A stretch of 32,685 nt of DNA, taken from assembly GCA_949948715.1 (NCBI GenBank), contig CATLGW010000031.1, forward strand, positions 1 to 32,685, given 5' to 3'. Made by a program: the position numbers and the translations under genes. This DNA is from an uncultured Lachnospiraceae bacterium (GTDB lineage Bacteria; Bacillota; Clostridia; Lachnospirales; Lachnospiraceae). The notes below the pieces were generated by a model. It worked only from the letters and a program-made list of their open reading frames with translations. It was not told where the DNA came from and ran no database searches. This document shows, one piece after another, positions 1-8,570 of this stretch; within the stretch, counting starts at the first letter, position 1; each line of letters begins with the position of its first letter.

Positions 1-269
1 TACGGACGCTAATGGTCCTAGGAGGTGTCGTCAGACCGATGCCTAATCATTATACAGCTTAAACAATGAGAGGATTAAGTCCCAACTGGTTGTTGGGTAC
101 TGAAACCCTACACTTATATATTAGGAGCAGATAAAGCTATGGATAACATAGGAGAAAAGCAACTCTGGATGATGTGAGTGATGAATGAAGGGCGTTCCTT
201 GATTATGTGACAGTTGGGATTTAGGAGCAAGGCAGGGACATACAATATTGACCTCTGGATGGGAGAAAA
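1..269. other. Unassigned fold-rich region upstream of the P-loop gene
   Basis: No convincing protein-coding frame is seen. The segment has RNA-like structure. A local hairpin pairs CCCAAC (81-86) with GTTGGG (92-97), and the same left arm can pair long-range, TCCCAACTG (80-88) with CAGTTGGGA (211-219). Two words recur in the same order: TTAGGAGCA at 121 and 221, and CTCTGGATG at 163 and 253. This could be a leader, an intron or mobile-element remnant, or an ncRNA. No group II intron domain V was found, so I leave it unassigned. Confidence 0.3.
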
Positions 270-950
270 ATGAAAATACAGTTAAGTGATAATTTAATAA
301 AGCATTACTTGGAAAATGTTTATTTCATAAACGGACACAGCTATGCAGGGAAATCTACGATAGTCAGGATGTTGGCTGAACGGTACGATATGATTCACTG
401 CGGTGAAAATTACCATGATGTATTTCCACGGAATAAGCTGTCAAGGTGGAAGCAGCCCGGGCTGTGCTACTTTGATACTATGAGTGGTTGGAAGGAATGG
501 CTTAATATGACTCCGGAGGAACATTGGAATTGGATGAATCAGGTTTCTATGGAATGTGTTGAAATAGAAATTCTGGAGTTGATGAGGCTGGCAGCATCGG
601 GGAAGAAGGTCATTGTGGATACTAACATTCCGCCGAATGTACTGCGGGAGATTTCAGCGTATCACCGCGTTGCCATCATGCTTTGCGACCCGCCGGATAT
701 TTGTGCTACCCGGTTCTTTGACCGAGAAGATCCGGAAAAAAAGTATATAATGGAGCAGATACAGCTCTGCCCGGACCCGGAAGCTACACTGCGAAATTTT
801 AATTCATGGGCATTATATCATCCTCCGTTGGAGATTGACTGGGCTCATACAGGCTTTTTTACCTATACCCGTTCAGATTTTGAAAAAGATACCCGGGAAG
901 AACTGTTGTCGGTTTTGGCAAAGCACTTTGGACTGGAGGAAGAAAAATAA
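270..950 (+). CDS. P-loop NTPase, shikimate/adenylate-kinase-like ATP-binding protein
   Basis: This is a 226-residue soluble protein with a clear Walker A loop, GHSYAGKST, at residues 22-30 after a short beta strand (VYFIN). Such placement fits small-molecule kinases and AAA-type ATP-binding proteins. A second strand, KKVIVDTNIP (about residues 112-121), is in the position of a Walker B or substrate-binding strand, and the region around RFFDREDPEKK could form the lid. The substrate cannot be read from the sequence. The start is ATG 270 with GGGAG four bases upstream. It is AT-rich like the next genes and is followed directly by a gene fragment, so it may be part of acquired DNA. The ATP-binding fold is well supported; the exact function is not. 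Confidence 0.6.
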   Translation: MKIQLSDNLIKHYLENVYFINGHSYAGKSTIVRMLAERYDMIHCGENYHDVFPRNKLSRWKQPGLCYFDTMSGWKEWLNMTPEEHWNWMNQVSMECVEIEILELMRLAASGKKVIVDTNIPPNVLREISAYHRVAIMLCDPPDICATRFFDREDPEKKYIMEQIQLCPDPEATLRNFNSWALYHPPLEIDWAHTGFFTYTRSDFEKDTREELLSVLAKHFGLEEEK

Positions 951-1186
951 TTTACAGACTCTATCATTGCCGGGAGCAAAGATGTAAAGGTTTCACCATA
1001 CGGTTCTTTGACCTGGAAAGGATGTGTGAGGGAGCAGCTTCAGCTTTGTCCGGTTCGAGGAAAGCGGCAAAAGCTAATTTACAGGCAAGGCGGTTTTATG
1101 AGTGGTGCCGGGGCGCGGGTTATAAGAAGGTATATGCGGTTTCTAGGACTGTCGGTAAGATGAGGTCTCACTTTGGGAAAGAGTGA
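950..1186 (+). pseudogene. Remnant or very small gene, conserved-looking C-terminal fragment
   Basis: An open frame runs from about 950 to the TGA at 1184-1186. It contains a convincing, basic, protein-like stretch (FTIRFFDLERM, then RRFYEWCRGAGYKKVYAVS and TVGKMRSHFGKE), but there is no start codon with a ribosome binding site at its beginning. The only internal ATG, at 1022, would give a 54-residue product starting MCEGAASAL. The frame ends five bases before the transporter start at 1191. I do not recognise the family. The simplest reading is the 3' end of a gene that lost its 5' part, perhaps when the upstream P-loop gene arrived. A functional small protein starting at 1022 remains possible. 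Confidence 0.35.
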
Positions 1187-1190
1187 CACT

Positions 1191-2483
1191 ATGGAAAGAA
1201 ACAAAAGAGATTATCGGTTTCCGGTCAATCTATTTTGCAGTTTGATGCTGCTTAGCTTTATTCCGTTTTTGTATACACTGGTGAGAACAAGTCTGATAGC
1301 GGACTGTCCATCCACGGAAGGATTGAGCATTGCGGGCCACATCGAATGGTTTGATTTGATGAATGAGACAATACAGGCATTTTTGATTGTGCCTTTGTTT
1401 GCGTTGCTTAACAGGTGTGCGGGAGATATTGATAAATTGAAAGAGCGGATCTTTCAATCCTTTTTGACAGTGAATGTAATTTATACGGCGTTTTCGGCAG
1501 TTATTTTTATGCAATGCCGCCATATCGTATCAGTAATGGCATCCGAACATATTGAAGAAGTGGCGGGATACCTTGAGCTGGAGACTCTCGGTTTTATTCT
1601 TGGAAATATTGTCTGCTTCGTAAATGTACTGTTTGTTGTTCTGGAAAAACCATTCTACATATATACAATGATAATTTTGAAGACGATTTTCACAATTCTC
1701 GGGGATTTATTTCTCATTCCTCAATTTGGAGTGAACGGCGTTGCTTATTCTGATATTGCTGTCAATACGATATGTGTTATAGTCTGCCTGATTGCTGTAT
1801 TCAGGGAAAAATTAGTCGCAGTCTCTTTCCGGTTTGACAAATCGTTTCTAAAGGAGTATTTGTTTATCGGCTTATTCAGCGGTTCCCAAATATTGTTGGA
1901 TAATTTGATCTATTTCGTCTTAGTATGCAAGATGGTCAACGAAGTGGCGGAACAGGGAAATTATTGGGTAGCAAACAATATTATTTGGGGGTTGCTTTTA
2001 ATTCCCATATCGGCATTGGCGGAAATTATTAAAGAGCAATGCAAAGATAAACTGACTGCAAAAAAAATGAAGCATTATAACGTCGTGATTGTGGTGACGT
2101 TTCTTGTGTGGCTGTGTTTTATTCCAATCATTAACCCCTTCCTCAAAAATGTGATGGGGATTGATAATTTTGATACCATTAGAGGGATATTAGTGACTTT
2201 AATACCGTTTTATTTTGCATATGGATATACTGTGTTATTTGACAATATATTAATCGGAAACGGTAAAACACAGTACTGTTTTGTTATATCGGTCATTGTA
2301 AATTTGATCTATTATCCTTTGGTGTACGGATTGGTGTTAAAGGGAGTGTTTGTTCCCAATATAACATTTATTTGCAGGATGTTCGGATTTGGTATGGTGA
2401 TGCATCTGGGCTGCAGCATTCTATGCTTCATGATTTACAAAAGAAATTCCTGCGGGAAGGGGAAATTAATAGGGAGCGTTTGA
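1191..2483 (+). CDS. MATE-family (Na+-driven) efflux transporter-like membrane protein
   Basis: A polytopic membrane protein of 430 residues with about 12 hydrophobic segments in two similar halves, separated by a charged loop near the middle (around REKLVAVSFRFDKSF). That is the layout of MATE drug/Na+ or H+ antiporters and related polysaccharide flippases. Overall divergence is high, so the transported compound is unknown. I chose ATG 1191 rather than an in-frame TTG at 1173, because ATG gives the usual short basic N-terminus (MERNKRDYRF) and the TTG overlaps the preceding fragment. Translation ends at 2483. The HAD gene follows with an independent ribosome binding site, so the two may be co-transcribed. 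The gene is markedly AT-rich compared with the middle of the window. Confidence 0.6.
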   Translation: MERNKRDYRFPVNLFCSLMLLSFIPFLYTLVRTSLIADCPSTEGLSIAGHIEWFDLMNETIQAFLIVPLFALLNRCAGDIDKLKERIFQSFLTVNVIYTAFSAVIFMQCRHIVSVMASEHIEEVAGYLELETLGFILGNIVCFVNVLFVVLEKPFYIYTMIILKTIFTILGDLFLIPQFGVNGVAYSDIAVNTICVIVCLIAVFREKLVAVSFRFDKSFLKEYLFIGLFSGSQILLDNLIYFVLVCKMVNEVAEQGNYWVANNIIWGLLLIPISALAEIIKEQCKDKLTAKKMKHYNVVIVVTFLVWLCFIPIINPFLKNVMGIDNFDTIRGILVTLIPFYFAYGYTVLFDNILIGNGKTQYCFVISVIVNLIYYPLVYGLVLKGVFVPNITFICRMFGFGMVMHLGCSILCFMIYKRNSCGKGKLIGSV

Positions 2484-2566
2484 TGACTGGGATTTGCGGT
2501 GGGAAGGAAATAGGGAGGCTTCCCGGCGGGATACCGGGGAAAGCAGAAAACAAGGAGAATGGATGG

Positions 2567-3310
2567 ATGTTTCAAGGGGCAGTATTTGATATCGGGCAGA
2601 CTTTGGTGGATTATAAAATACCCATGAACTGGTCTAAGCTGTACAGGCCTGCATTTGAGCATATTGCCGATAAATACAATTATAATTTTTCGCAGGATCA
2701 ATACCAAAAGGCAGTCAATATAATGACGAAGTACAATACAAGGGTTTATCCGAGGGACTATGAGGTTTCTTCTACCGTAATTTTTACCGAAATATTAGAT
2801 GGCATGGAGATAGCGTTGGAGGATATGAAGCAGGTAAAGGAGAGCTTTTACGCCTACTTCAAGAGGGAGTGCCATTTGTATTCCGATGTGGAACCAACCT
2901 TAAGGGCCCTTTCTGAGAAGGGCATAAGGCTGGGCACCTTGTCGGATGTGGCCTATGGAATGGACAATGAATATGCGCTGGAGGATATTGCAGCAATCAT
3001 AAAGTATATAGAATGGCCTTTTACGTCAAATGATACCGGATATAGAAAATCATGCACAAAGGGGTTGGAGATTCTTGCCGAAAAGATGGGGACGGATTTA
3101 TCGGATCTTGTAGTTGTGGGGGATGAAGAAAAGGATATGGCCTGTGCAAAAAAAGCCGGCGCATATGCGGTTTTCATCAATCGGGGCCAAGCGGCAAGGG
3201 ATTACGGTCAGGACAAAACGATACAGACTTTAACGGAACTGCTTCCGATGTTTGGGATCGTCGCTTGTGACTTCCCTGAGAAATGTATGTGTGCTTGCAC
3301 ACATGATTGA
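2567..3310 (+). CDS. HAD-superfamily hydrolase with atypical motif I and Cys-rich tail
   Basis: A 247-residue cytosolic haloacid-dehalogenase-fold protein, probably a phosphatase. Motif I is FDIGQTL with nucleophile Asp8. Motif II is TLSD (Ser126). A conserved Lys lies at 161/165, and motif IV is VVGDEEKDMA (Asp186, Asp190). In motif I the usual second Asp, the general acid, is Gly10, a known variant in some HAD subfamilies. The start is ATG 2567, because AAGGAG lies at 2552-2557 and the family's first strand begins immediately after it; the longer frame upstream overlaps the transporter and is not HAD-like. The C-terminus is unusual, with four cysteines (234, 240, 242, 244) in the last 14 residues. 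It lies between the transporter and the S66 peptidase on the same strand. Confidence 0.75.
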   Translation: MFQGAVFDIGQTLVDYKIPMNWSKLYRPAFEHIADKYNYNFSQDQYQKAVNIMTKYNTRVYPRDYEVSSTVIFTEILDGMEIALEDMKQVKESFYAYFKRECHLYSDVEPTLRALSEKGIRLGTLSDVAYGMDNEYALEDIAAIIKYIEWPFTSNDTGYRKSCTKGLEILAEKMGTDLSDLVVVGDEEKDMACAKKAGAYAVFINRGQAARDYGQDKTIQTLTELLPMFGIVACDFPEKCMCACTHD

Positions 3311-3341
3311 CTTGCAGTTGTGAAACAGATCAGAGGTATAC

Positions 3342-4256
3342 ATGATGAAAATGGGAGACCGGGTTGGAATTGTCTGCTGCTCTGACGGGCAGAAGCGCGC
3401 CGGCGTCAAAAAAATAAACGAATTGGAAGCCGTGTTGCTGAAAATGGGGATTTCCTGTTCCTTCAGCGGATGTATCTTTGGAAAAGAAAATGTTTTTCCC
3501 GGCACGGTGGAGGAGCGCGCGGAGGCGCTTATGGAATTCTACAGGGATGATGAGATAAAAGCAATATTTGATATTTCCGGAGGGGATATTGCCAACGGAA
3601 TACTGCCTTATCTTGATTATCGGGTCATTGCAGGCAGCTCAAAGACCTTTTGGGGATACAGCGATTTGACCACCGTGATAAATGCAATATATGCAAAGGC
3701 GGGAAAGGCATCCGTACTGTATCAAATTCGCAATTTGATATACAACCATGGTGAAAAACAGACAGCAAGCTTTCAGAATACCGTGTTAAACGGCGGGAAC
3801 GAACTGTTTCAGATAAAATATCGGTTTCTGCAGGGGACACAAATGCAGGGAATTGTGGTGGGCGGGAACGCCCGATGCTTTTTGAAGCTGGCGGGAACGG
3901 AGTTTATGCCGGATTTAGAGGGGAAAATATTATTGTTGGAAGGGTATACGGGGACCGTTCCCCAGATAGAGACTTATCTGCGCCAATTACAGCAATTGGG
4001 AGCCTTTAAAAAGGCGGCGGGTATTCTGCTGGGGACCTTTACACAGATGAGAGAACAAAAATGTACGCCGACGGTAGAAACGCTGGTCTGTGAGATCGGG
4101 GGAAAGGAGTTGCCCGTTGCGGTGACGGATGATATCGGCCACGGACCCGATGCAAAGGGGATCGTAATCGGCCGGGAGCTGTGTCTGAGCTCCCATGAGT
4201 CACGGCAAAGCTGTGACAGGGAGATTAGAAAGGAATATTATGGTACAAAGTATTGA
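3342..4256 (+). CDS. Peptidase S66 family, LD-carboxypeptidase / MccF-like
   Basis: A 304-residue serine carboxypeptidase of the S66 family. Members include LdcA, which trims L,D-linked tetrapeptides of murein, and MccF, which inactivates microcin C. The Ser-Glu-His triad is present: Ser107 in GYSD, Glu200 in LLLEGYTG, and His267 in DDIGHGPD. The FDISGGD segment (about 77-83) and the LPYLDY segment also match the family. Length is normal and no signal peptide is seen, so it should act in the cytoplasm, in murein recycling or peptide detoxification. The start is ATG 3342 with AGAGG upstream. Its 3' end overlaps the next gene by 17 bases, so the pair is probably translationally coupled. Confidence 0.85.
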   Translation: MMKMGDRVGIVCCSDGQKRAGVKKINELEAVLLKMGISCSFSGCIFGKENVFPGTVEERAEALMEFYRDDEIKAIFDISGGDIANGILPYLDYRVIAGSSKTFWGYSDLTTVINAIYAKAGKASVLYQIRNLIYNHGEKQTASFQNTVLNGGNELFQIKYRFLQGTQMQGIVVGGNARCFLKLAGTEFMPDLEGKILLLEGYTGTVPQIETYLRQLQQLGAFKKAAGILLGTFTQMREQKCTPTVETLVCEIGGKELPVAVTDDIGHGPDAKGIVIGRELCLSSHESRQSCDREIRKEYYGTKY

Positions 4257-5736
4257 ATATACGGACAGAAACAGTGTGATAGACTGCTATCTGCCGGAGG
4301 GGTCCGCGCCGGATAAACATGCGTCGGCAGAATTACACCGGATGACCGGGTTGGAAAAAACACTGGAGAAACTGGCGGCCAAGGGTTTTTTTCAGGAGGA
4401 GGGGCAGCGGATTGAGAAAATTGTTTTGACACCTGATTTTCACAAGGGTTCGGGGATTCCCATCGGAACTGTGATGATGACCAAGGGTTTTGCGGTTCCC
4501 CAGGCCATGGGAAGGGATATTAACTGCGGTATGCGGTTCTATACCACCGATCTGCCGCAAGAACGGGTTCAGGAAAGGCTTACCGAGCTGACGAAGAAGA
4601 TTCGTCATATCTTCTTTGAAGGCGGCAGACAGATCCCGATGACAGGAAGACAGCGCCAGGCCTTGTTTCTCCGAGGGCTTGAGGGAATACTGGAGACTCA
4701 CAGGGACGGTAAGGGCAGCGGTTTGTGGCGGTATTATCGGCCTGACGTACAGGAAAGATGGCTGAAGCGCACCGGGCTTCGGGGAAGCCTGAGGGCTGAC
4801 GATACGGAGGGGCTGGAGGATTTTACAGGAAGCTTTGAACAGCTCACCTATGACGATCAGATTGGCACAATCGGAGGAGGCAATCATTTTCTGGAGGTGC
4901 AGCGGGTGGCCGAGATTTATGACGGCCAGACCGCCAACGCATGGAATATCAAAAAGGGGAGCGCAGCGGTGATGCTTCACGCGGGCTCTCTGACAATCGG
5001 CCATCACAGCGGATTGTTGAACCGCAGGATTTGTCAGGAGGTTTATCCTAAAGGATTGGCCCATCCCGAAAATGGGATTTATCCCATAGCGGAGTCCTGC
5101 GGGGCGGAGGATGCCTGGAAACGCTTTTGGTCGGTTACCGCAAATGCCGCAAATTTTGGCTTTGCCAATCGTCTGTTTCTCGGCTTCATGATTCAGGACG
5201 CTTTGACCGACGTGCTGGGTGAGTTTGAGATGGAACTGCTCTATGACGCTCCCCACAATTACATCTGGAACGTCCAAATCGACGAGGAAAGCTATTATAT
5301 TCACCGAAAGGGAGCCTGTCCTGCCGGCGGCTTTGCAGAAATGGAAGGCACGGAGTTTGCCTGCTATGGCGAGCCGGTGATGATTCCCGGATCCATGGGC
5401 AGTTCCAGCTATCTGCTCCGCGGTCTGGGAAATCCCCGGTCCCTCTGGAGCGCCAGCCACGGCGCCGGGAGGAAGCAATCCCGGGGCGATGCGATCAGAG
5501 GCAATGACGAGGCCTTTCGCAGGTTTATGGAAAGATTTCACATCATAACGCCCATTGATCCGGCTCGAAATGATTTGAGAGGAAGAGCCGATATCTTAAA
5601 AAAATGGGAGGAATCTATCCGGGCGGAGGCCCCTTACGCCTATAAGGATATCCACCGGGTAATAGGAGTGCATACGGAAGAAAATATGGCGGCTCCCGTA
5701 GCCCGACTGGAACCGATTTTTACGGTCAAGGCATGA
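4240..5736 (+). CDS. rtcB: RtcB-family tRNA-splicing/RNA-repair ligase
   Basis: A 498-residue RtcB-type RNA ligase, the family that joins 2',3'-cyclic-phosphate or 3'-phosphate ends to 5'-OH ends through a GMP-histidine intermediate with Mn2+. The metal ligands are visible: Asp93 and Cys96 (GRDINCG), His216 (GNHFLE), His247 (MLHAGS) and His339 (PHNYIW). The guanylated His407 lies in SASHGAGR, followed by MIPGSMG-type phosphate-binding sequence. Several blocks differ from the classic enzyme: LHAGSLTIGHHSG replaces HSGSRGLGH, so this is a divergent paralogue class. The start at ATG 4240 has GAAAGGAA upstream and lies inside the S66 gene; an ATG at 4195 lies deeper in it. No archease, RtcA or PrfH partner is visible. 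Confidence 0.88.
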   Translation: MVQSIEYTDRNSVIDCYLPEGSAPDKHASAELHRMTGLEKTLEKLAAKGFFQEEGQRIEKIVLTPDFHKGSGIPIGTVMMTKGFAVPQAMGRDINCGMRFYTTDLPQERVQERLTELTKKIRHIFFEGGRQIPMTGRQRQALFLRGLEGILETHRDGKGSGLWRYYRPDVQERWLKRTGLRGSLRADDTEGLEDFTGSFEQLTYDDQIGTIGGGNHFLEVQRVAEIYDGQTANAWNIKKGSAAVMLHAGSLTIGHHSGLLNRRICQEVYPKGLAHPENGIYPIAESCGAEDAWKRFWSVTANAANFGFANRLFLGFMIQDALTDVLGEFEMELLYDAPHNYIWNVQIDEESYYIHRKGACPAGGFAEMEGTEFACYGEPVMIPGSMGSSSYLLRGLGNPRSLWSASHGAGRKQSRGDAIRGNDEAFRRFMERFHIITPIDPARNDLRGRADILKKWEESIRAEAPYAYKDIHRVIGVHTEENMAAPVARLEPIFTVKA

Positions 5737-5824
5737 CGGGACTTTTTCACTGCATTTGTCGCAAGTCGAAGGTGGAAGAAGGGAGATTAGTGTAAAAGAA
5801 AGTAGACCGTTCATTACTATTTGT

Positions 5825-5843
5825 GCCGCCAGCCGAAGGCGGC
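5825..5843 (+). promoter_or_regulatory. Small hairpin just upstream of a ribosome binding site
   Basis: GCCGCC (5825-5830) and GGCGGC (5838-5843) pair around a 7-base loop, ending six bases before the GGAG (5849-5852) of the next gene. It could set the spacing for, or moderate, ribosome access. There is no T-tract, so it is not a terminator. Confidence 0.35.
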
Positions 5844-5858
5844 GGAATGGAGATTAAC

Positions 5859-6185
5859 ATGAGAAAATATGATGAGAATGACAGACTGTTGACGGAGATG
5901 TACCAGGACGGATACTTCCCGGATTTTCTGGTGGATAAAATCAGGGATTTAGTGCGGGACGTGATTGCCTTTTTGGAGGCAGGGGAGCGGGATTTGGACA
6001 AAATTCAGCAGAAGTTTGACGAGATGACGCTGGCGATCAATGACCTGCAGGAGGAATTTGAGGAAAACGACAGCGAGATCGAGACCGTCGCAAGGGACAG
6101 CATCGGCAGGACGGTGGAGGATATTCTGCGGTGGTTTGACATCGACCTGGATGCGGAGAGCGCCCTGGGCGAAAGAGAGTGGTAG
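5859..6185 (+). CDS. DUF5713-family-like small acidic protein
   Basis: A 108-residue, strongly acidic, helical soluble protein. The blocks MYQDGYFPDFLVDKI near the start, NDLQEEFEENDSEIETVARD in the middle and the final GEREW resemble the DUF5713 family; the assignment is from memory of the pattern. Function is unknown. The start is ATG 5859, because GGAG lies at 5849-5852 with six-base spacing; in-frame GTG 5823 and ATG 5847 have no such signal. It follows rtcB by 122 bases with only a small hairpin between, and a strong terminator follows, so it is probably the last gene of the transporter/HAD/S66/RtcB group. Confidence 0.6.
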   Translation: MRKYDENDRLLTEMYQDGYFPDFLVDKIRDLVRDVIAFLEAGERDLDKIQQKFDEMTLAINDLQEEFEENDSEIETVARDSIGRTVEDILRWFDIDLDAESALGEREW

Positions 6186-6256
6186 CGTAAAAACCTGACG
6201 AGAGGCTTGCGCGGATTCCGCCACCCGGAGGGTGACCATAAAGACCTAAGGGGCGC

Positions 6257-6295
6257 AGGTCCCATGGAGGCGAGGGGCTTCCATGGGACCTTTTT
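6257..6295 (+). terminator. Strong rho-independent terminator
   Basis: A perfect 12-bp stem (6257-6268 with 6280-6291) with an 11-base loop runs straight into TTTTT (6291-6295). It ends the rightward 1191-6185 group. The T-tract also touches the stop codon of the leftward gene that ends at 6295. Confidence 0.9.
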
Positions 6296-6834
6296 CAGAA
6301 CGGAGGACTCTCATTTTCTTGGGAATTTGCCCGGCTTGGATCCTCAAAAATTTTAAGGGCCGGAGGATGACAGGTGAACCGCAGAAAGCATACAAAAAGA
6401 ATCAGAACCATGCCGTATAGCAGAGGACCCCAGGGCTTTGCCCGGCAGGACCGGGTAAGGCTGTAGGAAAGCAGGAACGCGGCTGCGGTGCTCAAAATAA
6501 ATATGCCGATGTCCAGGATAAAGATATCTCTGCCAAGGACATAGCGGTAGGCATAGTACAGAGCCGGTATCAGCAAGGTCCCGGCCACAATCCCAAAGCA
6601 CAGGGAGGAGGCAAGGCAGGGATAATCCGTCCGAAACCTGCAGCATAAGAACAATGCGTATAACAGCATTGGAAAGAACAGCAGCTTCATATGCTCCCAG
6701 ATCGATTCATTCACAGGGGCAAACAGGCCGACCAGAGAGTTGCGGCCGGTCCAATCATACAGAAAGTGAGCCAGGGTTCCGCCGGCCCACACAAAAATTA
6801 TTCCCAGGACGGTATAACGCTTTAATGGATTCAT
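6295..6834 (-). CDS. DUF6512-like integral membrane protein
   Basis: A 179-residue membrane protein with about five to six hydrophobic segments and no catalytic motif. The block LFAPVNESIWEHMKLLFFPML, between the first and second segments, is the recognisable signature of the DUF6512 family (assignment from memory). Function is unknown. The start is the ATG at 6834 (MNPLKRY), because GAGGTG lies about six bases upstream; a longer frame starting at 6864 has no such signal. It is transcribed divergently from the chemoreceptor at 7017 and convergently with the DUF5713-like gene, so it appears monocistronic. Confidence 0.65.
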   Translation of the reverse strand: MNPLKRYTVLGIIFVWAGGTLAHFLYDWTGRNSLVGLFAPVNESIWEHMKLLFFPMLLYALFLCCRFRTDYPCLASSLCFGIVAGTLLIPALYYAYRYVLGRDIFILDIGIFILSTAAAFLLSYSLTRSCRAKPWGPLLYGMVLILFVCFLRFTCHPPALKIFEDPSRANSQENESPPF

Positions 6835-6949
6835 GGAAGACACCTCATGAGATAGTTTATGCATTAGCCGGAAAACTATGTGGAAAGATAAAGTGTGGAT
6901 TATGCTTACAGGAAAGCACGAAGAATTGTCAAAATGAGGAACAAGATAA

Positions 6950-6978
6950 TTGAAAATTTTTATAGTTTATGGTACTAT
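6950..6978 (+). promoter_or_regulatory. SigA-type promoter of the chemoreceptor gene
   Basis: TTGAAA (6950-6955) and TACTAT (6973-6978) are separated by exactly 17 bases. The start codon at 7017 follows, with AAGGAGG at 7003-7009. Confidence 0.7.
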
Positions 6979-7016
6979 TTAAAAAAATGCCATAACTTGG
7001 GCAAGGAGGAAAACTG

Positions 7017-8489
7017 ATGGAACTGGCAATTCTAAAAAACGAAGAAAAAAGAATGAACCTGGTAATGTTTCTTTTTCTGGCAATCATACCCTGTGTGGCG
7101 CTGGGCTATGTATTGCTGTTTAACCACGGCACCCTGCGGGACGCGGTTGTTCTATTGATGGTGCTCTCTTCCCTTTTGGTGAAACTGTTCGAGAAGCCTC
7201 TGGGAAAGTACGCGAAATATATGTATGTATCTGTCTTGCCGATATTTGGCATGGTTACTATTATATGCGGCAATCCGGCCTCCTTCGGCGCTATGGCAGA
7301 AGCCTATTTTTTGGTTTTGTTTCTGGCAGTTCCCTATTATGATATCAGCCTGATCGGTGTGTGTACGGCAATGACTGTCATCCCCAATCTGATTGGGATG
7401 TTTGTTTTCCAGGATGCCTATCTGGCCATGTATACCTTTTCCATCTGGATTTTCGTGTGGATGGTGTATGTCCTTGCCGCTATGGTAGCGGTGTTTATCG
7501 TCCAGAGAGCCCGTTCCCTGTTCCTTGCCATGGAAAAAAAGGAGACAGAGGTGGAGGGAATGCTGGGCAATGTTCGCAGGGCCTTTGAGGGTCTGGAGGA
7601 ATCCTCCGGTAAGATTTATGATTCCTTACATAATTTTGAGGCCAGCACCACGGAGATCTCCGCTTCCACCAGCCAGGTTGCCGACAGCGCAAAGAAGCAG
7701 ATTGAGCAGGTGGAAGGCAGCATGGATATCTTCAATGATTTGAACGGACAGATTGAGAGTTCCGAGAGAAGGGTAAATCTGACCGTGGACAATATCAAGC
7801 AGCTCAAGTCGAAGAATGACGAGGGAATACGTGCCATAGAGGCTCTGTCAAAGAAATTCAGCGAGAATATCGCCTCCACCAAGGTTGCCTCCGAGGGCGT
7901 TGCCTCTTTGGTGCACAAATCCAATTCCATAGGCGAGATTATAGAGAGCATCAGCCAGATTGCACAGCAGACAAACCTGCTGGCCCTGAACGCGGCCATA
8001 GAGGCTGCCAGGGCAGGGGAGGCCGGCAAGGGCTTTGCGGTAGTGGCTGACGAGATCAATAAGCTGTCGGGAGAGTCGGCCACGGCCACTCAGAAGATCG
8101 ACGCGATTTTGAAGGACGTCATCGACACTGTGAGCGAGGTAAACGGTGTGATCGACAACAACAATATCATTGTGGAGGAATCCAACGAAAAACTGAATGA
8201 TACGGTGAAGATTTTTGAGAGTATGCTGCATTCCTCGGAGGAAGTGATAAGCGTCACGGGCATGCTGAAGAAGGAGTTAGAGCACATTGTGGAGATAAAG
8301 GAATCTCTGCTGGAGGCCATGGAGCGGGTGCAGGATATCTCCCAAAGCTCTGTGATGACCATGACGGAGATAAAGACCTCCACGGAATCCCAGGCATCCG
8401 GGATAGAGGACATTTTGGAGCATATGGGAAGCGTCCGGGGGGGCATGGAGCAATTGTCCGAGGTATTGAACGCCAGGGCGGGAGAGTAG
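7017..8489 (+). CDS. Methyl-accepting chemotaxis protein with integral-membrane sensor
   Basis: A 490-residue chemoreceptor. The first 165 residues hold about five or six closely packed membrane segments and no large extracellular domain, so the ligand is probably membrane-borne, intramembrane or sensed internally. No clear HAMP domain is seen. From about residue 185 the protein is coiled coil, and the highly conserved hairpin tip is present ([20 protein letters not shown] then [13 protein letters not shown]). The tip binds CheA and CheW, so a chemotaxis array should exist elsewhere in the genome. It has its own promoter and a strong AAGGAGG site. A lipoprotein cyclophilin follows after 81 bases. 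Confidence 0.92.
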   Translation: MELAILKNEEKRMNLVMFLFLAIIPCVALGYVLLFNHGTLRDAVVLLMVLSSLLVKLFEKPLGKYAKYMYVSVLPIFGMVTIICGNPASFGAMAEAYFLVLFLAVPYYDISLIGVCTAMTVIPNLIGMFVFQDAYLAMYTFSIWIFVWMVYVLAAMVAVFIVQRARSLFLAMEKKETEVEGMLGNVRRAFEGLEESSGKIYDSLHNFEASTTEISASTSQVADSAKKQIEQVEGSMDIFNDLNGQIESSERRVNLTVDNIKQLKSKNDEGIRAIEALSKKFSENIASTKVASEGVASLVHKSNSIGEIIESISQIAQQTNLLALNAAIEAARAGEAGKGFAVVADEINKLSGESATATQKIDAILKDVIDTVSEVNGVIDNNNIIVEESNEKLNDTVKIFESMLHSSEEVISVTGMLKKELEHIVEIKESLLEAMERVQDISQSSVMTMTEIKTSTESQASGIEDILEHMGSVRGGMEQLSEVLNARAGE

Positions 8490-8570
8490 CCTCAGCTTGG
8501 GAGATATTTTTGCATGGATCTGAGCCGTTAAAAACGGTATGGTATCTTTAAGGAAAGGATTGGAACGGAA

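Noticed and set aside
1..269. Group II intron
   Set aside because: Considered because of the hairpins, but no domain V-like stem or intron-encoded reverse transcriptase is present in the window.
4333..5541. 402-residue minus-strand open frame
   Set aside because: It lies wholly antisense to rtcB and the translation is rich in His, Gly and Pro with no family pattern; a codon-bias shadow.
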